Shown here: piece after piece, positions 44,460 through 56,363 of the stretch
Layout: each line of letters starts with the position of its first letter
Numbering within the stretch: position 1 is the first letter of the stretch
Source of the DNA: Archivesica marissinica
Taxonomy: Eukaryota; Mollusca; Bivalvia; Venerida; Vesicomyidae
Direction of reading: 5' to 3'
Assembly (NCBI GenBank): GCA_014843695.1
Contig: CM026403.1
Location: 45,657,645-45,721,644 of the forward strand
Length of the DNA: 64,000 bases
The notes under the pieces: model-generated
What the model was told of the DNA's origin: nothing
The model's database searches: none
The model's input: only the letters and a program-made list of their open reading frames with translations
Made by a program: the position numbers and the translations under genes

Positions 44460-47400
44460 TTACAATTTATGGAAAAGATGTGATTCTTTTAAAAATACAA
44501 TAATGTATTTAAAATCAACAGTGTCGAAAATCTCCTTCATTGTCACAACTGTATAATATTTTCGACCAACGAGTGCTAAATCTACACAGTGAATTAAGAT
44601 GTGTTCAACATTTATAGTGGAATGGCATGTACACCATGGTGGATCCTCTCTTTTCAATAAAAATGAGTGTGTAAAACGGGTATGTCCAAGTCTCAACCGT
44701 GACATTACTGTTTCCTCTCTACGGTTGGAGTGATAAAACAAAAGATGATTTGCCAATGTTTGGCTTAATTGGTTGTAGTTTACTGAATTGTATGTTATTC
44801 CAAGTGGTTTGCCACTTTGAAGTAATGTAAGAAAGAATCGAGCCTAGCATCAGTGTATGGTACATGTATTTTAGAATTTATACAGTCTAGTTTAAGTGCA
44901 TCTTTTGCAATTTGATCAGCCATTTCATTGCCACGAATACCAATATGACTTGGTATCCAGCAATATATAACATGTTTAGTCGATGTAATATCTGTGTGCT
45001 TAATAAGTAATTTGTGAATAAGGGTTTTTTTTAACGTTCATGTTGTCTACTGATTGTAGTACAGATAGAGAATCTGAAAGGATCATAAATTTTCTATCAC
45101 GTGTTGCATCAGCAAAATTCAAAGCTAAATCATTAGCCTCTACTTCTGCTGAAAATAAAGACGCATGATCAGGTAGTACTAATTTAGAATTATGTAATTT
45201 ACTCACAGCAGCACAGCCAACTTTGTTGCCGGCTTTAGATCCATCTGTGTATATTGGTGTATAATTTGAAAACATGGTTCTGATTTCATTTAATTTTGAT
45301 CTAAACATTAGCAGGTTAGTATATGATTTCAGGTTATCATGAAGTTGTAAAATAATGTTTGGTTTAATCAGGTCAAAAGGAGCTATATCTGATATAAAAG
45401 TTTCATGAACATTGTCAATGTTAAAATCTACGTCATGAATAACTTCCTCGCTGCGAAGTGCAAGAGGACGTATCGCATTTGGCTTTGCCTCATAGGAAGT
45501 TTTATTGTCTAGATCAAACACGACATTGTACGCTGAATTTCTTGGGTTTGATTTAAGCTTAAACGCATATTGTAGAGATAATTTTTCACGTCTGAGGTAA
45601 AGGGATGGTTCATTTGCTGCTACATATAAACTAGCTATTGGTGATGTTCTGAAAGCTCCGAGTGCAAGTCGTAAGCCTTGGTGATGTATTGGGTCAAGTG
45701 TTTTGATATATGATGGTCTGGCTGATCCATACACAATTGATCCATAATCGAGTTTGGAACGAACTAGCACTCTATAGTCTAAGGAGGACCTTTTGATCAG
45801 CTCCCCAGTCCATATGAGCTACTACTTTGGTGAGGTTGATTGCCTTGAGGCATCTTGCTTTCAAGTACTTCAAGTGAGGAATAAACAAATGTTTTTTATC
45901 AAAAATTACTCCAAGAAATTTAGTCTCAGGAACAACAGGAATGGGGACTCCATCAAGAGTTAATTGTGTAATTTTCTTGACTGACAAAAGTGAATACAAT
46001 TGGTTTTGGCCTTCGAAAATCGAAGCCATTATTTAAGGCCCATTCCTAGACTTTATTTAAACAAAGTTGAAGATGGCATTCAATAGTAGCCATAGACTTT
46101 GATCGATAACATATAACAAAATCATCTACATATAAAGAACACTCAGTATCTTTGCCAAGGTATTTCACAATGTTATTTATTTTAATATTAAAAAGTGTAA
46201 CAGATAAAATACTGCCTTGCGGGACACCCATTTCTTGTTCGTGATTGCTAGAGAGGGTAGAACCCACTCTAACTTTAAATTGTCTATCCACGAGAAAGTC
46301 AGATATAAATTGTGGCATGTGTCCTTTAAGGCCTAACTCGTGTAAGTCCAAAAAAAATAATACCATGTTTCCATGTTGTATCGTAAGCTTTTTCAAGATA
46401 AAAAAATATAGACACTATGTGTTGTTTCTTGATAAAAGCATCACGGATAAACGTTTCCAATCGTATTAAATGGTCATTGGTACTTCGTTCATTCCGAAAT
46501 TCACTTTGGAATTCGGAAATTAAATTGTTGGACTCCAGATACCACACTAGTCTGGAGTTAATCATGCGTTCCATAGTTTTACAAACACAGCTCGTTAATG
46601 CAATATGGCGATAATTGTTTGGATTAGTGTTATCTTTTCCTGGTTTTGGTATTGGTATTACAGTGGCTTCTTTCCATGAATTGGGTAATATTCCGGATTT
46701 CCATATTTTATTAAAAACATCTAAAAGTGCAATTAGTGGGCAAATGTTTCAAAAATTGATAGTGTATTTCATCAGGACCAACAGCGGTATCGTGTGATTT
46801 ATTTATTGCATCAGTGAGTTCATTGATAGAAAATATCTGATTGTAATTTTTTGAGTTATCAGTCGAAACTTAGTGTTCGTTTTTCCTCTCTGGTTTTAAC
46901 CTTTTGAAATCGTTTATCATAATTTGTGGAAGAAGAGTTTTTGGAGAATGAATCTGCTAAAGTGTTTGCAATATTTTCCATTGAGGTGATGTTTTTATTT
47001 GATATATTTAAATGTCCTAAAGAGTTCGATTTTCCACTAATTTTCATCACCATAACCCAAACCTTGAAGTCCTAGAGTTAAGTTTAGACACATAACTTTT
47101 CCAGGAATCCCTATTAGAGAGTTTCAATGTTCTGCGAGCTTTCACACAAACTATTTTAAACGAGTTGAAGTGTTCTTTTGTTGGTCTAACATTAAATTTT
47201 TTAAAAACTGTACGACATTTTCAAATGGCAGTTTTACAGTCATCATTAAACGAAAGCATTTTAAGTTTTGCTGAATTTGCCGAAGATTTTGGTATACATT
47301 CTTCTGCTATTCCGTGTAAAATATTTGTAAAAGTTAAATTAAATTGTCAAAAGATATTAGATCTTCACACATTTCTTCGCCAATCAGCTTTATTTAATTT

Positions 47401-48049
47401 CCAGTGCTGAATATTATCATTTGCCACTGGTTATAAACATTTAAGAAAAATTGGAAAGTGATCACTTCCGCAAAGGTCATCTCCTACTTAAATTTCCATT
47501 CAAAATCCAGAAAGATAGATGGATGGCATATAGTTAAATCAAGTGATGAATAATTTCCAGTTGCAGGATGCAGATAAGTATACGATTTGTCATTCAAAAT
47601 ACAAAGATCGTGTCTATCTATAAAATGTTCAATAAGTTCACCTCTTGGATTATGGTGTCCATTAAGATCACCTAAAATTATGAAAGGTTTTGGAAGCTGT
47701 TGAACTAAATTATCTAATTCAGCTATTGATGGTTTACTGCTTGGTGGAATATAAAGTGAACAGATGGTGATAACTTTGTGTAGTGTGGCCGAAATAGCAA
47801 CAGCTTGTAGGTTAGTATTTTGTTTGATAGACTGGTGAAGAGTTTTATTACTGACAATGATGGATGAACCACCACATGCTCGTTCTGCATCATAGAATAA
47901 TTTTTGAAGGAAATGTTGTTAGTTGCTTCTAAAAAGGTTTCTTGAAGACAAAGTACAAAAGTTCCTTGATTCAATAACAGAAGAATTTCATTATAATAGT
48001 GTCTTAAATCACGGCAATTCCACTGAATAATATCTGGTTTATTATCCAT
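44460..48049 (-). pseudogene. LINE-1 ORF2: endonuclease, RT, RNase H, broken
   Basis: The start at 48049 gives MDNKPDIIQWNCRDLR, then LCLQETFLEA, the first endonuclease motifs. The RT lies at about 46800-45770, with fingers GVPQGSILS and the catalytic box YVDDF near 46140. RNase H follows at about 45260-45000, with YTDGSKAGNKVG, SAEVEAN and LSDSLSVLQSV supplying the D, E and D residues. The C-terminus (44756-44460) has WCTCHSTINVEHILIHC, the Cys/His motif of this superfamily. The reading frame shifts near 47720, 46350, 46040, 45770 and 45000, with stops in the endonuclease. The enzyme would make and integrate cDNA at a nicked target. This copy cannot. Confidence 0.88.
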
Positions 48050-48105
48050 TTGATTTATTAAAAAATTATGGAACAAAGTACACAATGAATATAGAAACAT
48101 GTTTA

Positions 48106-48985
48106 TTAATGTTGCATGAGATATTGAGAATCCAGCCTCGAAATCTTCTTGCTATCTTTATGAAGTGATGGGGTATCATCCTCATCCTCCATGTCGCTCA
48201 GGGTGTTATACCGATTTGATCTGAGCAAGGGATCATCATCACCCTTCCTCCGCCTATCGGTTTTTTTATTTAAATTTATTTTATTTCTTGGTGTTTGGTT
48301 CACCAGTGCGGGTTTAGAATTACCCGATGATGTTGATGTTTTTACAGACTGTGATGACTATTTATGAAGAGGAACATTTTGTTACAGGTGGTGCTTTTGG
48401 AATAGTAGACTGAGGTGCTTGCAAACCAGGAGAATTTGATTTCTCATGGTCTGAATCACTGGGTTAATTTATTTGCGTGTGATTTTGTGATAGAGGAATA
48501 TGTTGCTTCTGGTGTATTGTATCTGGAATTGACAATTTTCCTAGCCTCTGGGAATGCAACACTGTGTGAATTTGACCTGGAGAACTTCACACTCTATTTT
48601 CCAGGTCTTGCAGTTGTGAGACTTGGCTGAATGTGGCTCACTGCAATTAACACATGATATTGGATGTCGACACGTGTCGTTGTTGTGAGAGTGACCATTG
48701 CCAGCACACATGTAACACACCTTTTCAGTTTTACAATTGGTTTCGGTGTGTCCAAATTTAAAACAGTTGTAGCATTGAAGTGGATTTGGGATATAAATGT
48801 CCACTTTGGTAAATAAATAGCCAATTTTTAGTGTACGTGGTAAGATAGGAGTGCAAAATGTGAGAATGATTGTGTTTGTTTGTATTTCTCTATTGTCTCT
48901 TTTAATTTTAATGCGTCTAGCTGCAGTGACATTTTGTTCTCGAAGCTCATCCACAATCTCAGTCTCGGCAACGCCAGCAAGGTCA
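48106..48985 (-). pseudogene. LINE-1 ORF1 (gag-like, three CCHC knuckles), 5' truncated
   Basis: The LINE part begins at VDLAGVAETEIVDELREQN, with preceding codons contributed by the host SINE. Knuckles are CYNCFKFGHTETNC, CYMCAGNGHSHNNDTC and CVNCSEPHSAKSHNC, at about 48770-48610. The frame then breaks. The C-terminus resumes as NRYNTLSDMEDEDD at about 48210-48170 and stops at 48106, 57 bp before the ORF2 ATG. It is an RNA-binding nucleocapsid-like protein in intact relatives. Confidence 0.85.
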
Positions 48986-49095
48986 ACGTGCATGGTGTAA
49001 AGCACCAACACGAGACCTCGGTTTAAAGTCCCATCTGAAAGACGGTTAAATTTATTAGGGTCAGACGGGGGGGATTGAACCTGTGGATCGATAAG
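48986..49095 (-). mobile_element. SINE-3, 5' half (interrupted by LINE-1)
   Basis: Resumes with CACCAACACGAGACCTCGG, AAAGTCCCATCTGAAAGACG, TTAGGGTCAGACGGGGGG and a B-box-like ATTGAACCTG. The A-box end is missing, so this copy was 5' truncated before or besides the LINE insertion. Confidence 0.85.
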
Positions 49096-49109
49096 TGTAT
49101 GTCACCACT

Positions 49110-49962
49110 TCAAACTAGCCACTGATAGACAGATACCATTGATACAAGCAGAAGACAAGTTTTAGACAGATAACATTGATACAAGCAGAAGACAAGTTTT
49201 AGACAGATAACATTGATACAAGCAGAAGACAAGTTTTAGACAGATACCATCATCGATACAAGCAGAAGACAAGTTTTAGACAGATACCATCATCGATACA
49301 AGCAGAAGGCAAGTTTTAGACAGATAACATCATCGATACAAGCAGAAGACAAGTTTTAGACAGATAACATCATCGATACAAGCAGAAGGCAAGTTTTAGA
49401 CAGATAACATCATCAATACAAGCAGAAGACAAGTTTTAGACAGATAACATCATCGATACAAGCAGAAGACAAGTTTTAGACAGATACCATCATCGATACA
49501 AGCAGAAGACAAGTTTTAGACAGATAACATCATCGATACAAGCAGAAGGCAAGTTTTAGACAGATACCATCATCGATACAAGCAGAAGGCAAGTTTTAGA
49601 CAGATAACATCATCGATACAAGCAGAAGGCACGTTTTAGACAGATAACATCATCGATACAAGCAGAAGACAAGTTTTAGACAGATACCATCATCGATACA
49701 AGCAGAAGGCAAGTTTTAGACAGATACCATCATCGATACAAGCAGAAGACAAGTTTTAGACAGATACCATCATCGATACAAGCAGAAGGCAAGTTTTAGA
49801 CAGATAACATCATCAATACAAGCAGAAGGCAAGTTTTAGACAGATAACATCATCGATACAAGCAGAAGGCAAGTTTTAGACAGATAACATCATCGATACA
49901 AGCAGAAGGCAAGTTTTAGACAGATACCATCATCGATACAAGCAGAAGGCAAGCTTTAGATA
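49110..49962. repeat. 40-bp minisatellite, ~21 copies
   Basis: The unit is ACAAGCAGAAGACAAGTTTT plus AGACAGATACCATCATCGAT. The first three units are 37 bp and lack one CAT triplet. Two sites (GAAGAC/GAAGGC, TACCAT/TAACAT) vary independently. Units are contiguous without spacers. Confidence 0.94.
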
Positions 49963-50064
49963 GTATAAAATGAGTTGGTGCTATGGTGACGGCCAACAGC
50001 TTCCAATCAGACTCGTGAATTACAGAAGGTGACAATATTCTTGTAATAATTCTGTGTTTTTTAA

Positions 50065-50212
50065 TTAGTCTAGACGTGAACTATGATCCAATCTCTCCAA
50101 GACATAAACTATGATCCAATCTCTCCAAGACATAAACTATGATCCAATCTCTCCAAGACATAAACTATGATCCAATCTCTCCAAGACATGAACTATGATC
50201 CAATCTCTCCGC
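50065..50212. repeat. 28-bp tandem repeat, ~5 copies
   Basis: Units are ACTATGATCCAATCTCTCCA plus AGACATAA, nearly identical. The stretch 50213-50654 that follows is unassigned AT-rich sequence. Confidence 0.92.
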
Positions 50213-50654
50213 TCTAAATTGAACCTACTGTAAGTTGCACTTTCCATAATTTATAACCTACTAATCAACAAAGCTCAATAATGTTGTCCCCATATACATT
50301 TGCACTGCCATTCTTTACACCAGTAGAGAAGAGAGATGGTCTATATAATGATAGGCCAAGATCAATAAACAGGTCAAAGATTGATCCAGCATCAATGTTC
50401 TTATTCTCTTATTACTGGACCCGAGCCTGCTGTTTATAGTCAGTCACAGACAACAGATTTCCAATTTGAGTGATTTGTACTCGCTTCTCTATTAATTAAT
50501 TGAGCAACATTCCTATAAATGGCGACATAAAACAATCTGGTTTCTGTAATTATCCTCTAGCATACTACTGTAGGTGATATAAGCAGATAACAAATGTGTA
50601 ATATATTTTCTTATAATTCCTAGAAAGTAAGGCTTGCGACACTTCATTCAAATC

Positions 50655-51205
50655 GTTACATCTTCCCTCAAAATATATGGTTAGTATTGGTTAGTGTCGT
50701 GCAAGATCTCCCTCAAAATATATGGTTAGTATTGGTTAGTGTCGTGCAAGATCTCCCTCAAAATATATGGTTAGTATTGGTTAGTGTCGTGCAAGATCTC
50801 CCTCAAAATTTATGGTTAGTATTGTGGTTAGTGCCATGCAAGATATTCCTCAAAATATATGGTTAGTATTGGTTAGTGTCGTGCAAGACCTCCCTCAAAA
50901 TATATGGTTAGTATTGGTTAGTGTCGTGCAAGATCTCCCTCAAAATATATGGTTAGTATTGGTTAGTGTCGTGCAAGATCTCCCTCAAAATGTATGGTTA
51001 GTATTGGTTAGTGGTGTGCAAGATCTCCCTCAAAATATATGATTAGTATTGGTTAATGTCATGCAAGATCTCCCTCAAAATATATGGTTAGTATTGGTTC
51101 GTATCGTGCAAGATCTCCCTCAAAATATATGGTTAGTATTTTGGTTAGTGTCATGCAAGATCTCCCTCAAAATATATGGTTAGTATTGGTTAGTGTCGTG
51201 CAAGA
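50655..51205. repeat. 45-bp minisatellite, ~12 copies
   Basis: The unit contains TCCCTCAAAATATATGGTTA and GTATTGGTTAGTGTCGTGCA. Occasional insertions (TATTGTGGTTAG, ATTTTGGTTAG) shift the frame. Confidence 0.92.
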
Positions 51206-51225
51206 CAGATTATTACTTGTCTCAT

Positions 51226-51361
51226 AATTTTAACCCTTTGCAGGCTAGCGGTAAGCGCTAAGTAACAGTCAAATATGTCGTGCAATTTCATTAGCATTGT
51301 GTTGTAATGACACAATTCAACGACACAAATCTAATAAAATTCCATGACATATTTCCAGTTA
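51226..51361. mobile_element. TTAA-terminus plus long imperfect hairpin
   Basis: Starts TTAA-CCCTTTGCAGGCT, similar to the complement of the element end at 5474. From 51263 to 51361 an inverted repeat of about 38 paired bases has a short loop: AAATATGTCGTG, TTTCATTAG and TTGTGT pair with ACACAAATCTAATAAAATT and CATGACATATTT. The right TTAA end was not found. Confidence 0.5.
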
Positions 51362-51508
51362 CAAATAGCAAACACAATAACAAATTGTCGGCTGCTACAA
51401 TTATTTTAAAAATTGATAGCCTTTATTTTACCCAGCATTCAGAGTTTATATGAGCAGAAAGCTACCAACAGTAATACTAGCAGAAAAAGTTCATAGTAAG
51501 ACAATAAA

Positions 51509-51629
51509 CAGTGAAACCTGTGAACAAAGACCACCCTTCTGTCACATCTAGACACTCCACATTGGTGGACTGTATTCCCCAGGCGGTCCCTCATTGGAGG
51601 TGACCATGGTACTGACACAGGCTTCACTG
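51509..51629. mobile_element. Small pogo-like MITE (121 bp)
   Basis: Ends CAGTGAAACCTGTG and CACAGGCTTCACTG are inverted repeats (13 of 14). TA follows the right end. The left flank reads AA, so the target duplication is imperfect. GACCACC and GGTGACC lie just inside. No coding content. Confidence 0.7.
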
Positions 51630-51811
51630 TAGATACACTATTGAGTATTTAACATTCAGCATCCCTACGTTTCCAAATAACCAAATGCAATAAAACATGT
51701 TTGGAATAAACTTTGAAATATGAGGGTAATATAATTGAAAATTTCACTGTGTATTAGATATGTAATCAATTACATTGAGTCATTGACCTCGGGCCACCCA
51801 TGTCAAGGGGG

Positions 51812-52083
51812 AAAGCGCTAGTTTGTTTGTTTGGGTCTTATGCCTGCATCAGCACCATTTTGGGCTATATCGCCGCCAGCTGGCAGTTTGCCTAACAACA
51901 CCTTTCCTGGGCCAGCTTCAGTGGTTAACCAGTACTTGGTGCACTAATCTCCGTAAGAATCTGCCAACTTTATATATAAATGAGACAAAGCCTGAGCAGG
52001 GCTCGAACCCGTGTCCATCAGTAATGATAAGTTACAGTGGTATATAAGCTAGCGACCGTAACCACTCGACCACGTAAGCGGAC
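51812..52083 (-). mobile_element. SINE-1, full copy with good tRNA boxes
   Basis: On the minus strand: A box TGGTCGAGTGG (52062-52072), B box GGGTTCGAGCC (52000-52010), about 52 bp apart. The body contains the complement of TTATATATAAATGAGACAAA. The tail contains GATATAGCCC and GTGCTGATGCAGGC, matching the LINE-1 3' end over about 40 bp. 52084-52437 is unassigned single-copy sequence. Confidence 0.87.
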
Positions 52084-52437
52084 GGGCTAGACGCAAATGT
52101 GTCGAAAGGATGTGAGCTGTGGTGGGCGATTTAGGCCCTGACTAATATGGCTTTGAAAGTTTTGAAAACCTTGATAAGCATGGTGCCATCAGCGAGAGTG
52201 TGGCATGTTTTCATCTAGTGTACGTGTTACAAACTACTAACCACATTAGAGCGTTACAGGCCATGTTTATACGGTGTTTTTATACGCAGCATTTAGTTTC
52301 ATTATTCAGGTATGGTACTGCTAGAGCTAGACGATTTTAGTTTGAACAAATGAAAACCGGATTCTATTTTATATGATTCTGGTGTGAACGCTATTTGTCT
52401 ATCTTGATCTAATCACAGACTAGATGGTTAACCCTTT

Positions 52438-52673
52438 CAACCCCACAGGCCTCTAAATAGGCTTATGAAAAGTATAGATCCAGATGAGCCGGCTCGTGAC
52501 GAGCCGTCTCATCAGGATCTGCACTTTTTTGCCAGTAATAATTATTACTATTTTTAGATAAAATTACCCATTTTGATAAATGAACTGATCCAAAGGTAAT
52601 TTACTTATTAATTTATTGGTCTGAAAATATCACGCACCAGTCCATGTCAGTTACTTGGTGTTGAATGGGTTAA
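52438..52673 (+). mobile_element. TTAA hairpin MITE, copy F (source of the next array)
   Basis: TTAA-CCCTTTCAACCCC at the left and GGTGTTGAATGGG-TTAA at 52670-52673, 236 bp, with a complete central palindrome. Its right 46 bp continue directly as the first unit of the array to 56130. Confidence 0.9.
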
Positions 52674-55600
52674 TATCATGGACCAGTCCATGTCAGTTAC
52701 TTGGTGTTGAATGGGTTAATATCATGGACCAGTCCATGTCAGTTACTTGGTGTTGAATGGGTTAATATCATGGACAAGTCCATGTCAGTTACTTGGTGTT
52801 GAATGGGTTAATATCATGGACCAGTCCATGTCAGTTACTTGGTGTTGAATGGGTTAATATCATGGACCAGTCCATGTCAGTTACTTGGTGTTGAATGGGT
52901 TAATATCATGGACCAGTCCATGTCAGTTACTTGGGGTTGAATGGGTTAAATATCATGCACCAGTCCATATCAGTTACTTGGTGTTGAATGGGTTAATATC
53001 ATGGACCAGTCCATGTCAGTTACTTGGTGTTGAATGGGTTAATATCACGCACCAGTCCATGTCAGTTACTTGGGGTTGAATGGGTTAATATCATGGACCA
53101 GTCCATGTCAGTTACTTGGTGTTGAATGGGTTAATATCACGCACCAGTCCATGTCAGTTACTTGGGGTTGAATGGGTTAATATCATGCACCAGTCCATGT
53201 CAGTTACTTGGGGTTGAATGGGTTAATATCACGCACCAGTCCATGTCAGTTACTTGGTGTTGAATGGGTTAATATCACGCACCAGTCCATGTCAGTTACT
53301 TGGTGTTGAATGGGTTAATATCACGCACCAGTCCATGTCAGTTACTTGGTGTTGAATGGGTTAAATATCATGCACCAGTCCATGTCAGTTACTTGGTTGA
53401 ATGGTTAAATATCATGCACCAGTCCATGTCAGTTACTTGGTGTTGAATGGGTTAAATATCACGCACCAGTCCATGTCAGTTACTTGGTGTTGAATGGGTT
53501 AAATATCATGCACCAGTCCATGTCAGTTACTTGGTGTTGAGTGGGTTATTTACACACCAGTCCATGTCAGTTACTTGGGGTTGAATGGGTTAATATCACG
53601 CACCAGTCCATGTCAGTTACTTGGTGTTGAATGGGTTAATATCACGCACCAGTCCATGTCAGTTACTTGGTGTTGAATGGGTTAATATCACGCACCAGTC
53701 CATGTCAGTTACTTGGTGTTGAATGGGTTAATATCACGCACCAGTCCATGTCAGTTACTTGGTGTTGAATGGGTTAAATATCATGCACCAGTCCATGTCA
53801 GTTACTTGGTGTTGAGTGGGTTAAATATCATGCACCAGTCCATGTCAGTTACTTGGTGTTGAGTGGGTTAAATATCATGCACCAGTCCATGTCAGTTACT
53901 TGGTGTTGAATGGGTTAAATATCATGCACCAGTCCATGTCAGTTACTTGGTGTTGAATGGGTTAAATATCATGCACCAGTCCATGTCAGTTACTTGGTGT
54001 TGAATGGGTTAAATATCATGCACCAGTCCATGTCAGTTACTTGGTGTTGAATGGGTTAATATCATGCACCAGTCCATGTCAGTTACTTGGTGTTGAATGG
54101 GTTAAATATCATGCACCAGTCCATGTCAGTTACTTGGTGTTGAATGGGTTAAATATCATGCACCAGTCCATGTCAGTTACTTGGTGTTGAGTGGGTTAAA
54201 TATCATGCACCAGTCCATGTCAGTTACTTGGTGTTGAGTGGGTTAAATATCATGCACCAGTCCATGTCAGTTACTTGGTGTTGAATGGGTTAATATCACG
54301 GACCAGTCCATGTCAGTTACTTGGTGTTGAATGGGTTAATATCACGGACCAGTCCATGTCAGTTACTTGGTGTTGAATGGGTTAATATCACGGACCAGTC
54401 CATGTCAGTTACTTGGTGTTGAATGGGTTAATATCACGGACCAGTCCATGTCAGTTACTTGGTGTTGAATGGGTTAATATCACGCACCAGTCCATGTCAG
54501 TTACTTGGGGTTGAATGGGTTAATATCACGGACCAGTCCATGTCAGTTACTTGGGGTTGAATGGGTTAATATCACGGACCAGTCCATGTCAGTTACTTGG
54601 TTGAATGGGTTAATATCACGGACCAGTCCATGTCAGTTACTTGGGGTTGAATGGGTTAATATCACGGACCAGTCCATGTCAGTTACTTGGGGTTGAATGG
54701 GTTAATATCACGGACCAGTCCATGTCAGTTACTTGGGGTTGAATGGGTTAATATCACGGACCAGTCCATGTCAGTTACTTGGTGTTGAATGGGTTAATAT
54801 CACGGACCAGTCCATGTCAGTTACTTGGGGTTGAATGGGTTAATATCACGGACCAGTCCATGTCAGTTACTTGGTGTTGAATGGGTTAATATCACGGACC
54901 AGTCCATGTCAGTTACTTGGTGTTGAATGGGTTAATATCACGGACCAGTCCATGTCAGTTACTTGGTGTTGAATGGGTTAATATCACGGACCAGTCCATG
55001 TCAGTTACTTGGTGTTGAATGGGTTAATATCACGGACCAGTCCATGTCAGTTACTTGGTGTTGAATGGGTTAATATCACGGACCAGTCCATGTCAGTTAC
55101 TTGGTGTTGAATGGGTTAATATCACGGACCAGTCCATGTCAGTTACTTGGGGTTGAATGGGTTAATATCACGGACCAGTCCATGTCAGTTACTTGGGGTT
55201 GAATGGGTTAATATCACGACCAGTCCATGTCAGTTACTTGGGGTTGAATGGGTTAATATCACGACCAGTCCATGTCAGTTACTTGGGTTGAATGGGTTAA
55301 TATCACGACCAGTCCATGTCAGTTACTTGGGGTTGAATGGGTTAATATCATGCACCAGTCCATGTCAGTTACTTGGGTTGAATGGGTTAATATCACGGAC
55401 CAGTCCATGTCAGTTACTTGGGGTTGAATGGGTTAATATCACGGACCAGTCCATGTCAGTTACTTGGGGTTGAATGGGTTAATATCACGCACCAGTCCAT
55501 GTCAGTTACTTGGTGTTGAATGGGTTAATATCACGGACCAGTCCATGTCAGTTACTTGGTGTTGAATGGGTTAATATCACGCACCAGTCCATGTCAGTTA

Positions 55601-56130
55601 CTTGGTGTTGAATGGGTTAATATCACGGACCAGTCCATGTCAGTTACTTGGGGTTGAATGGGTTAATATCATGCACCAGTCCATGTCAGTTACTTGGTGT
55701 TGAATGGGTTAATATCACGCACCAGTCCATGTCAGTTACTTGGTGTTGAATGGGTTAATATCACGGACCAGTCCATGTCAGTTACTTGGGGTTGAATGGG
55801 TTAATATCATGCACCAGTCCATGTCAGTTACTTGGTGTTGAATGGGTTAATATCACGGACCAGTCCATGTCAGTTACTTGGGGTTGAATGGGTTAATATC
55901 ATGCACCAGTCCATGTCAGTTACTTGGGGTTGAATGGGTTAAATATCATGCACCAGTCCATGTCAGTTACTTGGTGTTGAATGGGTTAAATATCATGCAC
56001 CAGTCCATGTCAGTTACTTGGTGTTGAATGGGTTAAATATCATGCACCAGTCCATGTCAGTTACTTGGTGTTGAGTGGGTTAAATATCATGCACCAGTCC
56101 ATGTCAGTTACTTGGGGTTGAATGGGTTAA
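52628..56130. repeat. 46/47-bp array of MITE right ends, ~75 copies
   Basis: Each unit reads TTAATATCATGGACCAG, TCCATGTCAGTTACTTGG, TGTTGAATGGG: the terminal 42 bp of the TTAA MITE plus the TTAA target. Units carry the near-palindrome CATGGACCAGTCCATG. Subtypes (CATGGAC, CACGCAC, CATGCAC, CACGGAC; TTAATATC or TTAAATATC) form runs. The array ends exactly at GGG-TTAA (56127-56130). Short open frames are artefacts. Confidence 0.95.
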
Positions 56131-56363
56131 ATATACACTAGTACATGTACGGTGGAAAATGAAAACCGTGTGTTTCTTCAATTTTTTATTTAACCTTATG
56201 GTTTCATTTATTTACGTAGTTTTACATAGTTTCACAGAACAAAACAACAACAATGTACATTTTAACATGTATAGTGTCAGAATTTATATCATTACCTCTT
56301 TTGTAGATATTTAAGTGAAACAAAAATAAAGTATTTTTCAAGAGTTGTATATGTTTGACAATA
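56131..56363. other. Unassigned AT-rich spacer
   Basis: Low-complexity A/T sequence between the MITE-end array and the pogo-like element. No features seen. Confidence 0.4.

Larger units (their letters stand above)
44246..48998 (-). mobile_element. LINE-1, I-superfamily (Nimb/I-like), degenerate, with 13-bp TSD
   Basis: The body 44259-48985 is flanked by ACGTGCACGGTGT (44246-44258) and ACGTGCATGGTGT (48986-48998), a 13-bp duplication with one C-to-T change. On the minus strand the order is ORF1 with CCHC knuckles, APE-type endonuclease, reverse transcriptase, RNase H and a C-terminal Cys/His motif, then a 3' end with a short CTCA tail. RNase H plus a three-knuckle ORF1 is characteristic of the I superfamily. 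It is 5' truncated inside ORF1 and carries several frameshifts and stops. Confidence 0.88.

Noticed and set aside
49110..49962. CRISPR-like array of 40-bp repeats
   Set aside because: Units are contiguous with no unique spacers, in a eukaryotic context without cas genes. It is a minisatellite.
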